This document shows, piece by piece, positions 44,964 through 54,454 of a stretch of DNA of 64,000 bases (position 1 is its first letter; the number at the start of each line of letters is the position of its first letter). The stretch is taken from contig NC_013441.1 of NCBI RefSeq assembly GCF_000024785.1, forward strand, positions 3,720,001 to 3,784,000, read 5' to 3'. A program made the translations under genes and the position numbers. Under the pieces are notes generated by a model, which did not search any database, was not told the DNA's origin, and was given only the letters and a program-made list of their open reading frames with translations. This DNA is from Gordonia bronchialis DSM 43247. Lineage in GTDB: Bacteria > Actinomycetota > Actinomycetes > Mycobacteriales > Mycobacteriaceae.

Positions 44964-45821
44964 TCATTCCAGCTTGCCCTGCACCTCGACGACGATCGCG
45001 CGGGTGAGGTCACGGAACTGTTCGTAGTGTCCGTGATAGCCATACTTGGCGTGCAGGGTCGCGACCGGCGCGTACTCCGCCGCGGCCCCGATGGCGTTGG
45101 CCTCGTGCAGATACACCGGCACGACGTTGTGGATGCTCGGATCACGCCGAAGACGCCGGACCGTCTCCTGATGCAGCGTCGACGACGCCCGGTACTTGGT
45201 GATCACCACACCGAGTTCCACTACGCTGCGCCCGATTTCGGCGCCGAAGTCGGCAACCTGCCGTTGAATGTGCGGAATGGCGTACGTGGACAACACATCC
45301 GGGATTGTCGGAATCAGATACGCGTCGGCCATGGCCAGCCCGTTGAGGCTGAACGGACCGACGTTGGGCGGGCAATCGATCAGCATGACGTCGTATCGAT
45401 CCGCAACGGGGGCAAGGGCTTTGCGCAACAGCCCGACGGCCTCGGTGTGGTCGTCGGCCAGTACGCGGCGCGCGCTGAGTTCCTCCTGCAGTTCGATCAG
45501 ATCGAGCGAGGAGGGCAGCAGATCGAGCCCGGTCACCTCCTCGACGGGCGACACGTCGCGCAGCACGGACGCGTCGAGATCGAAGACGGTGGTGTGGTCG
45601 AGGGCGTCGGCGAACAGGGTGGCGACGGTGTGGCGCCGCCGGTTGCAGTCGAGCCACCGGTCGGCGCCGATCATCATCGTCGTCAGGTTGGTCTGCGCGT
45701 CGAGGTCGACGAGCAGCACCCGCCGGCCGAACTCGGCGGCGAGGAACTCACCGAGCCCGGCGGTCAGCGTGGTCTTGCCCACGCCTCCCTTCAGGCTGAT
45801 GGTCGCGATCACCGTCGGCAT
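44964..45821 (-). CDS. ParA family ATPase (second)
   Basis: This 285-residue deviant-Walker ATPase has SLKGGVGKTTLTAGLG (residues 9-24), VLLVDLDAQTNLTTMMIG and VMLIDCPPNVGPFSLNGL. It is closer to plasmid-type or cargo-positioning ParA proteins than to chromosomal Soj and has no ParB gene beside it. A GGGGA precedes the ATG weakly. The partner is unknown. Confidence 0.87.
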   Translation of the reverse strand: MPTVIATISLKGGVGKTTLTAGLGEFLAAEFGRRVLLVDLDAQTNLTTMMIGADRWLDCNRRRHTVATLFADALDHTTVFDLDASVLRDVSPVEEVTGLDLLPSSLDLIELQEELSARRVLADDHTEAVGLLRKALAPVADRYDVMLIDCPPNVGPFSLNGLAMADAYLIPTIPDVLSTYAIPHIQRQVADFGAEIGRSVVELGVVITKYRASSTLHQETVRRLRRDPSIHNVVPVYLHEANAIGAAAEYAPVATLHAKYGYHGHYEQFRDLTRAIVVEVQGKLE

Positions 45822-45889
45822 GGCGTCCCCGGGCTCGGTTGGCTCGTTGTCGGCGTCAGCCTAACCCGGGAACGTCCCGACCCGCCTCG

Positions 45890-46078
45890 CTACGGGGAGG
45901 TGCGTTTACTCGAGCGGAACAGCATGAGCCCGCCGTAGATCGCCAGTGCGATCAGCGCGAGCCAGAACAGTCCCTTGAGGAGTGGCCCGATGACGGCGAG
46001 GGCGATCAGCACGACGGCGATGATGCCCAGCACCTTCCAGAAGTTGAGGCCGTTGGTGGTGTGTGTCGGTGTGGTCAT
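45890..46078 (-). CDS. small membrane protein of unknown function
   Basis: This 62-residue protein has two hydrophobic helices (FWKVLGIIAVVLIALAVIG and LFWLALIALAIYGGLMLF) and a basic C terminus. The start is ATG 46078 (MTTPTHTTNG). It stands alone, divergent from the NUDIX gene. No family could be named. Confidence 0.72.
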   Translation of the reverse strand: MTTPTHTTNGLNFWKVLGIIAVVLIALAVIGPLLKGLFWLALIALAIYGGLMLFRSSKRTSP

Positions 46079-46204
46079 GACTCCACTGTGGACCCGTATC
46101 GACCATAAATCACCTGGTGAGCGACGATCTCGGGTAAAGATCAGGGATCCCCCTGACCGGCGCGGCGAGGCATCACCCCGAAGTTGCCGGCACAAACAGG
46201 CAAA

Positions 46205-46687
46205 ATGGCCGATGTGCCCATACCCGACTTCATCCGCGACCTCCGTGAGCACATCGGTCACCGCCCGCTGTGGCTGTCCGGGGTGAGCGCCGTGGTCCTC
46301 GACGACTCCAACCGCATCCTGCTGACCCGGCGGGTCGACACCGGCCAATGGGCGGTCGTCTCCGGCGTTCTCGAACCCGGCGAGGAACCCGCGCATGCCG
46401 TCGTCCGCGAGATCGCCGAGGAGACCGGCGTGCGCGCCGAGATCGTGCGGATCACCAGCGTGGACGTCACCGGGCCGATCACCTACCCCAACGGGGACGT
46501 CACGCAGTACCTCGACCTGTGTTTCCTCGCGCACCATCGCGACGGCGAGCCGCATCCGGCCGACGACGAGAACACGGATGTGCGCTGGTTCGAGACCGAC
46601 GCACTGCCCGACGATCTGGCGCAGACCTCGCGATTGCGCATCGAGAAGGCGCTCAGTGGGAGTCTGGAGGCGTGGTTTCGCCGGTGA
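46205..46687 (+). CDS. NUDIX hydrolase
   Basis: This 160-residue Nudix enzyme has the complete box GVLEPGEEPAHAVVREIAEE followed by TGVRAE (Gx5Ex7REUxEExGU). It hydrolyses a nucleoside diphosphate linked to another moiety; the substrate is unknown. I use ATG 46205 (MADVPIPDFIRD) rather than the earlier 46184. The last 35 bases overlap the convergent SRPBCC gene. Confidence 0.9.
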   Translation: MADVPIPDFIRDLREHIGHRPLWLSGVSAVVLDDSNRILLTRRVDTGQWAVVSGVLEPGEEPAHAVVREIAEETGVRAEIVRITSVDVTGPITYPNGDVTQYLDLCFLAHHRDGEPHPADDENTDVRWFETDALPDDLAQTSRLRIEKALSGSLEAWFRR

Positions 46688-47195
46688 TCCGGGCCGATAG
46701 CGCGCGGTAGTACTCGCGCTGAGCCGGGTAGTAGTCGTCGAAGTTCACGGCGTCCGGGTCTGCGCCGGTCAGGGTTGCGCCGAGCCGGTCGAGGTAGTAC
46801 TCCCACCCGGGTCCGGAGTTCTCGATGACCGACGGGTCTTCGTCGTCGAGGATCTGGGCGAATGTCAGGGTGGTGACGCCCTGCGACTCCTCGAGTTCGG
46901 CGAGCAGGTGCCACGATCCGTAGTCGTCGGTGGTCACGATCTCCAGCAGACGCGGCGGCTCACACCGACGGATGTCGTAGCGGTTGGGTGTCATGTTCTC
47001 CTCACCCTCCGCGTTCATGGTGAACTGCACATGTCCCTCGGCCGGGTCGCCGGTGAAGAAGCCGATCCACCGCGCGAGCCGGTCGGATTCGGTGATCGCG
47101 GCCCACACGACATCGATCGGAGCCGCGTAGCCGCGGACAATCCGCATCGCGTCGCGGCCGGAAATCGTGCCGTGGGTTCCATTGGGCGTACTCAT
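46653..47195 (-). CDS. SRPBCC (Hsp90-activator-like) protein in the arsR operon
   Basis: This 180-residue START-like protein (AHA1-type SRPBCC) has MRIVRGYAAPIDVVWAAITE, ARWIGFFTGDPAEGHVQFTM and GPGWEYYLDRLGATLTG. Such proteins often accompany ArsR regulators. The ATG at 47195 overlaps the arsR stop (ATGA). The ligand is unknown. Confidence 0.85.
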   Translation of the reverse strand: MSTPNGTHGTISGRDAMRIVRGYAAPIDVVWAAITESDRLARWIGFFTGDPAEGHVQFTMNAEGEENMTPNRYDIRRCEPPRLLEIVTTDDYGSWHLLAELEESQGVTTLTFAQILDDEDPSVIENSGPGWEYYLDRLGATLTGADPDAVNFDDYYPAQREYYRALSARITGETTPPDSH

Positions 47196-47602
47196 GCCGT
47201 CTCCTCCGTTGTTGGGCTCGAGATCTCTTGGTGCCGAGTCAATCTGGCGCGATGATCGCGGCGCGTACGGGCGACCTCGGTGTCGAGGGCATCCAGCGCC
47301 GACGCCGCGATCGGCGGGCGCCGACGGCCGGACAGTTCGGCGACGAGACCCGACACGACGTCCAACGGGCCCACCTCGAGGCAATAGTGGCGTTCGCGTC
47401 CGCGATCCTCGCCGGCCACCAGCCCGGCCTCCCCCAGCACGCGCAGATGGCGACTGACGGCGGGCCGCGAGATCCGACGCGTCCGTGCCATCGCGGCGGT
47501 GAGATCGACCACCCGTTGCGGGTCGCCCGCGGCCAACGCCCGCAGGATGTCCCGGCGCACAGGATCCGCGATCGCGGCGAAGACGTCGGAATTCGCTGGC
47601 AT
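47192..47602 (-). CDS. ArsR family transcriptional regulator
   Basis: This 136-residue winged-helix ArsR protein starts MPANSDVFAAIADPVRRDIL and carries ISRPAVSRHLRVLGEAGLV as recognition helix. No metal-binding ELCVCD motif is present, so it senses something other than metal, probably a redox or organic signal. ATG 47602 lies at the edge of a 36-bp perfect palindrome, with TACCAT 6 bases before it, so the message is probably leaderless and self-repressed. The SRPBCC gene follows with a 4-base overlap. Confidence 0.9.
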   Translation of the reverse strand: MPANSDVFAAIADPVRRDILRALAAGDPQRVVDLTAAMARTRRISRPAVSRHLRVLGEAGLVAGEDRGRERHYCLEVGPLDVVSGLVAELSGRRRPPIAASALDALDTEVARTRRDHRARLTRHQEISSPTTEETA

Positions 47603-47637
47603 GTGCAAATGGTAACCGATCGGTTACCATTTGCACA
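47602..47637. promoter_or_regulatory. 36-bp perfect palindrome: operator-promoter of arsR and the divergent reductase
   Basis: Every base from 47602 to 47637 pairs with its mirror (core GGTAACCGATCGGTTACC). The palindrome carries TACCAT on each strand (47609-47614 minus, 47625-47630 plus), each a TAnnnT -10 element 6-7 bases before a possible start codon (ATG 47602 on minus, GTG 47638 on plus). The design is symmetrical, so one ArsR dimer or tetramer would block both promoters. Confidence 0.8.
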
Positions 47638-47718
47638 GTGAAAGCGCTCTCAACGCGGAAAGATGCTGGTCGTTGCGCGGCCGGAATACCGGGGATCGGC
47701 ATGCGCCTTGAAACACCT

Positions 47719-48648
47719 ATGACCCTTTCCACGCACATCGTGGCCACCGCCTACGGCGACCCCACCGAAGTCCTGTCCGCCGTCGAGGCCGAGTTGCCGT
47801 CGCCGGGACCGGGACAGGTCGCCGTCGAGGTGCGGGCGGCGGGCGTCAATCCGATGGACCTCAAGATCGTCACCGGATTCATGGGCACCGACGAATCCAA
47901 GCTCCCGCGGCGGCTCGGCCTCGAGGTCGCCGGGGTGGTCACCGCGATCGGTGACGGTGTCGAGCCGGCCGTCGGCGACGAGGTCATCGTGTATCCCGCG
48001 GCCGGCGGTTACACCGACCGGCTCATCGCCGAAGCCTCGTCGGTGCACACCAAACCCACCGAGCTCGACTTCGAGCATGCCGCCGGCCTGCTACTGGTCG
48101 GCGGTACCGCGGCCGATCTGGTCGCGACCGCGGGTGTCGGTTCCGGCGACGTGGTGCTGATCCACGGGGGTGCCGGCGCCGTGGGGACCATCGCCGTTCA
48201 GCTCGCGGTCCGCGCCGGGGCCTCGGTCATCGCCACCGCGTCTCCTGCGAATCACACATTCCTGGCCGGCCTGGGTGCCGTCCCCGTCGCCTACGGTCCC
48301 GGACTGCTCGACCGCGTCACCGATGCCGCGACCGGCCCGGTCACGGCGTCGGTGGACACCGTCGGCACCGACGAGGCCATCGACACCTCGCTCGCCTTGC
48401 ATGCGGCCGACCGCATCGTCAGCATCGCCGCCTTCGGCCGCGCCGACGACGGCATCGTCCTGCTCGACGGCAGCACCGCCGACAGCAAACGACACCGCTC
48501 CGACGCCGCCGCCGGCCTCATCGCCGACGCCGCGAGTGGCACCCTGGTCACCGAGGTGGCCAAGACCTTCGATCTGCGTGATGCCGGCCAAGCGCTCGGC
48601 GAACTCGGCCGATCACATCCGCGCGGCAAGTTCATCCTCCTCCCCTGA
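47719..48648 (+). CDS. NADPH:quinone reductase-type medium-chain dehydrogenase
   Basis: This 309-residue zinc-free MDR protein of the quinone oxidoreductase group has HIVATAYGDPTEVLSAVE, EVRAAGVNPMDLKIVTG, the nucleotide-binding HGGAGAVGTIAVQLAVRAG and a C-terminal GELGRSHPRGKFILLP. ATG 47719 is chosen by codon usage, since upstream in-frame codons from GTG 47638 are low in GC at third positions; ATG 47701 is another option. It is divergent from arsR and shares its palindrome, so it is probably ArsR-controlled. Confidence 0.85.
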   Translation: MTLSTHIVATAYGDPTEVLSAVEAELPSPGPGQVAVEVRAAGVNPMDLKIVTGFMGTDESKLPRRLGLEVAGVVTAIGDGVEPAVGDEVIVYPAAGGYTDRLIAEASSVHTKPTELDFEHAAGLLLVGGTAADLVATAGVGSGDVVLIHGGAGAVGTIAVQLAVRAGASVIATASPANHTFLAGLGAVPVAYGPGLLDRVTDAATGPVTASVDTVGTDEAIDTSLALHAADRIVSIAAFGRADDGIVLLDGSTADSKRHRSDAAAGLIADAASGTLVTEVAKTFDLRDAGQALGELGRSHPRGKFILLP

Positions 48649-48678
48649 GGAGTCCATTTCATCAACGAAAGGAGCGAC

Positions 48679-49515
48679 ATGGCAGTCCCCACAATCACTC
48701 TCAACAACGGTGTGCAGATTCCCCAGCTCGGATTCGGTGTCTTCCAGATCCCACCGGAAGACACCAAGGACGCCACCCTGACCGCCCTGGATGTCGGGTA
48801 TCGCCACATCGACACCGCCGAGATGTACGGCAACGAGAAGGGTGTCGGTGAAGCCGTCCGCGAGTCCGGCATCCCGCGCGACGAGGTGTTCATCACCAGC
48901 AAGCTCAACAACGGCTTCCACGCCTACGACGACGCTCTGCGGGCCGCGGACCAGACCCTGGCCGACCTCGGCGTCGACGCCGTCGATCTCTTCCTCATCC
49001 ACTGGCCGCTGCCCGACGTCGGCGACTTCGTCGAAACCTGGCGAGCCCTGGAGAAGTTCCATCAAGACGGCAAGGCCCGCGCGATCGGCGTCTCCAACTT
49101 CCAGCAGGCCCACCTGCAGCGACTGTTCGACGAGACCGACACCGTACCGACCGTCAACCAGATCGAGGTACATCCGTACCTGTCACAGAATCCGTTGCGC
49201 GCGTTCAACTCCGAGCACGGCATCGCCACCGAGGCGTGGTCGCCGATCGCACAGGGCGACGTACTCGACGACCCGGTACTCGGCAAGATCGCCGGCGAGA
49301 AGGGCAAGACGGTCGCACAGGTGACTCTCCGCTGGCACATCCAGCGCGGCGACATCGTCTTCCCCAAATCGGTCACCCGCTCGCGGGTGCAGGAGAACTT
49401 CGAGCTCTTCGATTTCGAGTTGTCACCCGAGGACGTGGCCGCCATCGAGGGTCTGAACAAGGATCGTCGCCGCGGGCCCGACCCCGACACCTTCAACTAC
49501 ATTCCGGAGAAGTGA
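48679..49515 (+). CDS. aldo/keto reductase
   Basis: This 278-residue (beta/alpha)8 NADPH reductase has the tetrad residues in GYRHIDTAEMYGNEKGVG (Asp and Tyr), FITSKLNN (Lys) and FLIHWPLP (His), plus the NADPH-binding IVFPKSVTRSRVQENFELF. It reduces aldehydes and ketones of unknown identity. Strong GAAAGGAG lies before the ATG. It is 30 bases after the quinone reductase and probably co-transcribed, so the ArsR regulon may be an oxidoreductase response to an electrophile. Confidence 0.93.
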   Translation: MAVPTITLNNGVQIPQLGFGVFQIPPEDTKDATLTALDVGYRHIDTAEMYGNEKGVGEAVRESGIPRDEVFITSKLNNGFHAYDDALRAADQTLADLGVDAVDLFLIHWPLPDVGDFVETWRALEKFHQDGKARAIGVSNFQQAHLQRLFDETDTVPTVNQIEVHPYLSQNPLRAFNSEHGIATEAWSPIAQGDVLDDPVLGKIAGEKGKTVAQVTLRWHIQRGDIVFPKSVTRSRVQENFELFDFELSPEDVAAIEGLNKDRRRGPDPDTFNYIPEK

Positions 49516-49562
49516 TCACCGGGGACTGACACCCGACACCCCCACCGGGCCCGGCGGAGCGC

Positions 49563-50771
49563 ATGCGCACAATGAGTGGCATGAAGATCTCCCGCCGGGC
49601 CCAGCGCGTCGCTCCGTTCTACGCGATGGAATTCGCGAAGAAGGCCGGTGCCCTCGACGCGGCCGGTCACGACGTCATCCGGCTCAACATCGGCGAACCC
49701 GACTTCGGCGCACCACCCGCCTTCCTCGCCGCCGCGCGCGAACTCACCGATGGACGCCCGCTGGCCTACACCGACGCGCTGGGCACTGCGGCACTACGCG
49801 AAGCCATCGCGGGCTTCTACTCGACGCACTTCGGCGCCGAGGTCGATCCGGGTCAGGTCGCCGTCACCTCCGGTGCCTCCGCCGCGCTGCTGCTGACCTG
49901 CGCGGCGCTGATCGATCCCGGCGACGGAGTCATCATCGGGGACCCCTCCTACCCCTGCAACCGGCAGTTCGCGGAGAGCTTCGGCGCCGACGTCTCGTTG
50001 GTCCCGACCACCCCGGCCGGCCGCTTCCAGCTCACCGGAGAGCTCGTCGACGACGCGTGGACGGCGAACACCCGCGGCGTCATCGTCGCCTCACCGTCGA
50101 ATCCGACCGGTACGTCGGTGCCCTACGCCGATCTCGTCGACCTCTGCGGCCGGGTGTCCGCACGCGGCGGGTGGAATCTCGTCGACGAGATCTACCTCGG
50201 ACTCGCCGACCCGGGACCCGACGGTCACCCGCCACGCTCCGTACTCGCCACGCCCGGGAGCTTCCACGCGGACACCGTTGTCATCAACAGTTTTTCGAAG
50301 TACTTCGGTATGACCGGCTGGCGGTTGGGCTGGGCCATCCTGCCGCCGGATCTCGTCGAGGTCGCCGAGCGTCTGGCCCAGAACTTCTACGTCTGTCCAC
50401 CCACGCCCGCGCAGCTGGCCGCACTGAGTTGCTTCACGCCGGAATCGCTCGCCGTCACCGAGGACCGCCGCCGCGAGTTGCGCAACCGGCGCCGCCTCGT
50501 CCTCGACGGACTCACCCGCATCGGGTTGCCCGTACCGGTGGAACCCGACGGCGCGTTTTACGTCTACGTGGATGTGTCGGGCTCGGGCCTCGGGTCGGCG
50601 GAGTTCTGCGATCAGGCGCTGGCCCGTGCGCATGTGGCACTCACGCCCGGTATGGACTTCGGGGTCGCCACCGCCGACGACCACATCCGGCTGTCGTATG
50701 CCGCGTCGACCGCCGAGCTCGCCGAGGCGCTCGATCGGCTGGAAGGTTTCGTTGCCGGCCTGCCCGGGTGA
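49563..50771 (+). CDS. class I PLP-dependent aminotransferase
   Basis: This ~400-residue fold-type I aminotransferase has NIGEPDFGAP, VIIGDPSYPCNRQF, IVASPSNPTGTSVPYADL, LVDEIYLGL and the PLP-lysine motif NSFSKYFGMTGWRLGW. It probably transfers amino groups between an amino acid and 2-oxoglutarate or pyruvate; no substrate is given by context. The ATG at 49563 is preceded by GGCGGAG; ATG 49572 or 49581 are possible. Confidence 0.92.
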   Translation: MRTMSGMKISRRAQRVAPFYAMEFAKKAGALDAAGHDVIRLNIGEPDFGAPPAFLAAARELTDGRPLAYTDALGTAALREAIAGFYSTHFGAEVDPGQVAVTSGASAALLLTCAALIDPGDGVIIGDPSYPCNRQFAESFGADVSLVPTTPAGRFQLTGELVDDAWTANTRGVIVASPSNPTGTSVPYADLVDLCGRVSARGGWNLVDEIYLGLADPGPDGHPPRSVLATPGSFHADTVVINSFSKYFGMTGWRLGWAILPPDLVEVAERLAQNFYVCPPTPAQLAALSCFTPESLAVTEDRRRELRNRRRLVLDGLTRIGLPVPVEPDGAFYVYVDVSGSGLGSAEFCDQALARAHVALTPGMDFGVATADDHIRLSYAASTAELAEALDRLEGFVAGLPG

Positions 50772-50792
50772 GCACCCCATTACGGTGAGGTC

Positions 50793-51995
50793 ATGAGTAC
50801 ACCGAGCATCGATCCCGCCACGATCTCCGCCGCCGCGAACGAAGTGGTGGGCTCCGCGTCGGACGGCGGCCGGTTGCCGGGGGTGGTCGCCGGCATCACC
50901 ACCGACACCGAGACCATCTACCTCGGCCATTCGGGTGTGCGTGCGCTCGACCGGGACCAGCCGATGACCGCCGACACGGTCTTCGCGATCTTCTCCACCA
51001 CCAAGGCCATCACCGGCACCGCGGTGCTGCAACTGGTGGACCAGGGCCTGCTCGATCTGGCGGCCCCGGCCCGCGAGTACGTACCCGCGATCGCCGAACT
51101 CGAGGTCATCGACGGCTTCGCCGAGGACGGCACACCGCAGCTGCGGGCGCCGGCATCGGATATCACCACCCACCAACTCCTTACGCACACAGCCGGTTTC
51201 GGTTACGACTTCTTCAACGAGACCTACTGCCGCCTCGCCAGAGAGCACGGTCAGCCGGGCATCATCGAGGCGACGCGAGCGGCCCTGCGCACACCGCTGC
51301 TGTTCGATCCGGGCACACAGTGGGAGTACGGCAGCAACCTCGACTGGGCCGGGCAGGTGGTGGAGGCCGTCAGTGGGCAGCGTCTCGGCGACTACATGAG
51401 CGAGCACATTTTCAGCCCGCTCGGCATGTCCGACAGTTCGTTCGAGCTGTCCGCCGACACCCGGGACCGGCGCGCGACCATGCATCACCGACTGCCCGAC
51501 GGCTCCCTCAAGCCGAATCATGCATGGGCTCTGCCGGCCGACCCCGAGGTCCACATGGGTGGTCACGGTCTGTACTCGACCGTCGGCGACTACCTGAAGT
51601 TCATGCGGATGTGGCTGTGCGACGGCACCTCCGACTCCGGTGAGCAGGTGCTGCGCGCGGAAACGGTCGCGATGGCCGAGCGCAATCACCTCGGCGATCT
51701 GCATGTGACGAAGCTGCCCGGCGTCATCCCGGCGATCTCCAACGACGCGGAGTTCTTCCCCGGACTGTCCAAGAGCTGGTCCTACACCTTCATGGTCAAC
51801 GACGAGGACGCTCCGACCGGGCGTCCGGCCGGGTCCCTCGCCTGGGCCGGACTGGCCAATCTGTACTACTGGATCGATCGGCGCACCAAGATCGGTGGCT
51901 ACTGGGCCACCCAACTGCTGCCGTTCGCCGACGCGGTGTCGCTGGGCGGTTACCTCGAGTTCGAGACGGCCGTTTACCGCGCCCTCGCCGGCTGA
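50793..51995 (+). CDS. beta-lactamase-family serine hydrolase
   Basis: This 400-residue class C beta-lactamase/esterase family protein carries nucleophile motif STTK ([12 protein letters not shown]), a tyrosine motif WEYGSNLDW, and [13 protein letters not shown]. There is no signal peptide, so an intracellular esterase is likelier than a penicillinase. The ATG at 50793 is 21 bases after the aminotransferase stop and the two may be co-transcribed. It is convergent with the next gene 9 bases away. Confidence 0.88.
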   Translation: MSTPSIDPATISAAANEVVGSASDGGRLPGVVAGITTDTETIYLGHSGVRALDRDQPMTADTVFAIFSTTKAITGTAVLQLVDQGLLDLAAPAREYVPAIAELEVIDGFAEDGTPQLRAPASDITTHQLLTHTAGFGYDFFNETYCRLAREHGQPGIIEATRAALRTPLLFDPGTQWEYGSNLDWAGQVVEAVSGQRLGDYMSEHIFSPLGMSDSSFELSADTRDRRATMHHRLPDGSLKPNHAWALPADPEVHMGGHGLYSTVGDYLKFMRMWLCDGTSDSGEQVLRAETVAMAERNHLGDLHVTKLPGVIPAISNDAEFFPGLSKSWSYTFMVNDEDAPTGRPAGSLAWAGLANLYYWIDRRTKIGGYWATQLLPFADAVSLGGYLEFETAVYRALAG

Positions 51996-52004
51996 GTTCC
52001 CCGC

Positions 52005-52571
52005 TCAGGTGCCCGGAAGACGCTTACGCCACCGTTCGCTGCGGATGAGCAGTTCACCGCGTCCCGGCGCGTAGGCCACCACGTCGAGGCCGTGGCGCCC
52101 GACGGCCTCGACGACCGGCCCACCGACGTCACGCATCGATACGTCGTCGAAGGCCCCGAAGCTGAGCGGCAGCAGCCCCGGGGTTCCGGCGAGTTCGCTC
52201 GCCGATTCCTCGTCGAAGTACACGAACGCCCAGTGCCCCGGTACCCGTTCGGCCATGATCGCCTCGGCTGCGCACGCCCGGCAGCACCCGAAGTACATCC
52301 GGGTCACGAACCCCGACGCCGCCAGGTCGGCGAAGGCGCGGGTGAGTCGCTCATGATCGCCCGGCTGGTCCCAGGCCTCCTGATCGGCGAGATGCCGCAG
52401 CCACATGGTCTCGACCAGGTCATGTGCCGACTCCGCTTCCAGTCCACTGGACTCCAGCCAGTCCCGGACATCGGCCTCGATGTCGGCGCGGCCGAGGAAT
52501 CCCGGGGCGAGTCGCCCCTCGATCAGCTCGCTGAGTTCCGCGCTCACTGCGTCTTCGTCTGTCTGCCCCAT
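52005..52571 (-). CDS. conserved hypothetical protein with a CCxxC motif
   Basis: This 188-residue soluble protein begins [20 protein letters not shown] and has a metal-like [12 protein letters not shown] near residue 100, followed by an alpha/beta region ([20 protein letters not shown]). It resembles the uncharacterised actinobacterial DUF6891-type proteins, which I cannot confirm here. The ATG at 52571 is chosen; the frame runs further upstream into the prm control region and is not believed. It is divergent from prmA. Confidence 0.65.
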   Translation of the reverse strand: MGQTDEDAVSAELSELIEGRLAPGFLGRADIEADVRDWLESSGLEAESAHDLVETMWLRHLADQEAWDQPGDHERLTRAFADLAASGFVTRMYFGCCRACAAEAIMAERVPGHWAFVYFDEESASELAGTPGLLPLSFGAFDDVSMRDVGGPVVEAVGRHGLDVVAYAPGRGELLIRSERWRKRLPGT

Positions 52572-52701
52572 GGGGACCCCCTGTCCGTGGCGTGATGTGC
52601 CGTCACCCTCTGTCAATAGTCGGACGCACGCGGTCCCGTGTCGGTTCCACGCCGGTTCCGGTCGAGGAGATGACACCGCCGGCGGCGCCGGACTTGCCCG
52701 T

Positions 52702-52718
52702 CGTCTCACAGTGAGACG
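52702..52718. promoter_or_regulatory. inverted repeat CGTCTCAC-A-GTGAGACG, candidate activator site
   Basis: A perfect 8-bp inverted repeat separated by one base, about 90 bases before the prmA start. Its position suits an upstream activator site for the MimR-type regulator encoded at the end of the cluster. No family consensus was applied. Confidence 0.5.
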
Positions 52719-52720
52719 AA

Positions 52721-52736
52721 TGTGTCGCACCTCACA
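52721..52736. promoter_or_regulatory. CRP-like box upstream of prmA
   Basis: TGTGT-CGCACC-TCACA matches the CRP consensus TGTGA-N6-TCACA at 9 of 10 positions. It is 2 bases downstream of the inverted repeat at 52702. It suggests control of alkane oxidation by cAMP-CRP or a related regulator. Confidence 0.55.
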
Positions 52737-52806
52737 CGGTTGTATCAGTAGCGCCCCAGTCCCCCGGGCCGGTGCAACACCGGCTCACATCCCCAGGAGG
52801 CGCACC

Positions 52807-54444
52807 TTGAGCAGACAGAGCCTGACCAAGGCCCATGCGAAGATCACCGAACTGTCGTGGGAACCCACCTTCGCCACCCCGGCGACGCGGTTCGGTACCG
52901 ACTACACCTTCGAGAAGGCCCCCAAGAAGGACCCTCTCAAGCAGATCATGCGGTCCTACTTCCCCATGGAGGAGGAGAAGGACAACCGCGTCTACGGCGC
53001 CATGGACGGTGCCATTCGCGGCAACATGTTCCGCCAGGTCCAGGAACGCTGGCTGGAATGGCAGAAACTGTTCCTGTCGATCATCCCGTTCCCGGAGATC
53101 TCGGCGGCGCGGGCGATGCCGATGGCCATCGACGCCGTACCCAACCCGGAGATCCACAACGGGCTGGCCGTACAGATGATCGACGAGGTTCGTCATTCGA
53201 CGATCCAGATGAACCTCAAGAAGCTGTACATGAACAACTACATCGACCCGGCCGGCTTCGACATCACCGAGAAGGCTTTCGCCAACAACTACGCGGGCAC
53301 CATCGGCCGGCAGTTCGGTGAGGGTTTCATCACCGGCGACGCCATCACCGCGGCCAACATCTATCTGACCGTGGTCGCCGAGACCGCCTTCACCAACACC
53401 CTGTTCGTCGCGATGCCCGACGAGGCCGCCGCCAACGGCGACTACCTGCTGCCGACCGTGTTCCACTCGGTCCAGTCCGACGAGTCGCGGCACATCTCCA
53501 ACGGCTATTCGATCCTGCTGATGGCCCTGGCCGATGAGCGCAATCGTCCTCTGCTGGAACGGGATCTACGTTACGCATGGTGGAACAACCACTGCGTGGT
53601 GGACGCAGCCATCGGTACCTTCATCGAGTACGGTACCAAGGACCGCCGCAAGGACCGGGAGAGCTACGCGGAGATGTGGCGCCGGTGGATCTATGACGAC
53701 TACTACCGCAGTTACCTTCTGCCGCTGGAGAAGTACGGCCTGGTCATCCCCCACGACCTCGTCGAGGAGGCATGGAACCGGCTGGTGAACAAGCACTATG
53801 TCCACGAGGTCGCCCGCTTCTTCGCCACCGGCTGGCCGGTCAACTACTGGCGCATCGACGCCATGACCGACACCGATTTCGAGTGGTTCGAGGAGAAGTA
53901 TCCCGGCTGGTACAACAAGTTCGGACGTTGGTGGGAGAACTACAACCGGCTCGCCTACCCCGGCAAGAACAAGCCGATCGCCTTCGAGGACGTCGACTAC
54001 GAGTATCCGCATCGCTGCTGGACCTGCATGGTGCCCTGCATCATCCGCGAGGACATGGTCACCGACAAGGTCGACGGCCAGTGGCGCACCTACTGCTCGG
54101 AAACCTGCGCCTGGACCGACAAGACGGCGTTCCGGCCCGAGTACGAGGGCCGCGAAACCCCGAACATGGGTCGTCTCACCGGTTTCCGCGAATGGGAGAC
54201 CCTGCACCACGGCAAGGATCTCGCCGACATCATCAAGGATCTGGGCTACGTGCGCGATGACGGTGAAACCCTCATCCCGCAACCACATCTGGATCTGACC
54301 CCGGACAAGATGTGGAAGCTCTCCGACGTGCGGGGCATCCAGTTCAACAGCCCCAACATCCTGCTGAACGAGATGTCCGACGAGGACCGCAAAGCCCACA
54401 TCGCCGCGTACATGGCGAACAAGAACGGCGCCGTCGCGGTCTGA
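52807..54444 (+). CDS. prmA: PrmA/MimA, propane monooxygenase hydroxylase large subunit
   Basis: This 545-residue diiron hydroxylase alpha subunit of the soluble methane-monooxygenase superfamily hydroxylates propane, probably at C2, and other small substrates. The six iron ligands can be read at the same spacing as in sMMO: E97, E127, H130 (IDEVRH), E192, E226 and H229 (DESRH). A Cys-rich region C-x2-C-x3-C (CWTCMVPC) plus CSETC occurs in the C-terminal third. The start is TTG 52807 with AGGAGG at 6 bases, the best ribosome site in the cluster. It begins the operon. Confidence 0.95.
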   Translation: MSRQSLTKAHAKITELSWEPTFATPATRFGTDYTFEKAPKKDPLKQIMRSYFPMEEEKDNRVYGAMDGAIRGNMFRQVQERWLEWQKLFLSIIPFPEISAARAMPMAIDAVPNPEIHNGLAVQMIDEVRHSTIQMNLKKLYMNNYIDPAGFDITEKAFANNYAGTIGRQFGEGFITGDAITAANIYLTVVAETAFTNTLFVAMPDEAAANGDYLLPTVFHSVQSDESRHISNGYSILLMALADERNRPLLERDLRYAWWNNHCVVDAAIGTFIEYGTKDRRKDRESYAEMWRRWIYDDYYRSYLLPLEKYGLVIPHDLVEEAWNRLVNKHYVHEVARFFATGWPVNYWRIDAMTDTDFEWFEEKYPGWYNKFGRWWENYNRLAYPGKNKPIAFEDVDYEYPHRCWTCMVPCIIREDMVTDKVDGQWRTYCSETCAWTDKTAFRPEYEGRETPNMGRLTGFREWETLHHGKDLADIIKDLGYVRDDGETLIPQPHLDLTPDKMWKLSDVRGIQFNSPNILLNEMSDEDRKAHIAAYMANKNGAVAV

Positions 54445-54454
54445 CTACTCGGTG

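Larger units (their letters stand above)
52572..52806. promoter_or_regulatory. prm operon control region
   Basis: This 235-base region is upstream of prmA. It holds a 17-base inverted repeat (52702-52718), a CRP-like box (52721-52736), a small 5' UTR hairpin with 7-bp arms GCCGGTG/CACCGGC (52768-52784), and the AGGAGG site for the TTG start. I could not locate a convincing -10 element. No coding sequence is supported. Confidence 0.6.

Noticed and set aside
49569..51914. Minus-strand open frames opposite the aminotransferase and serine hydrolase
   Set aside because: They are antisense to two coding genes with clear catalytic motifs and have no motif of their own.
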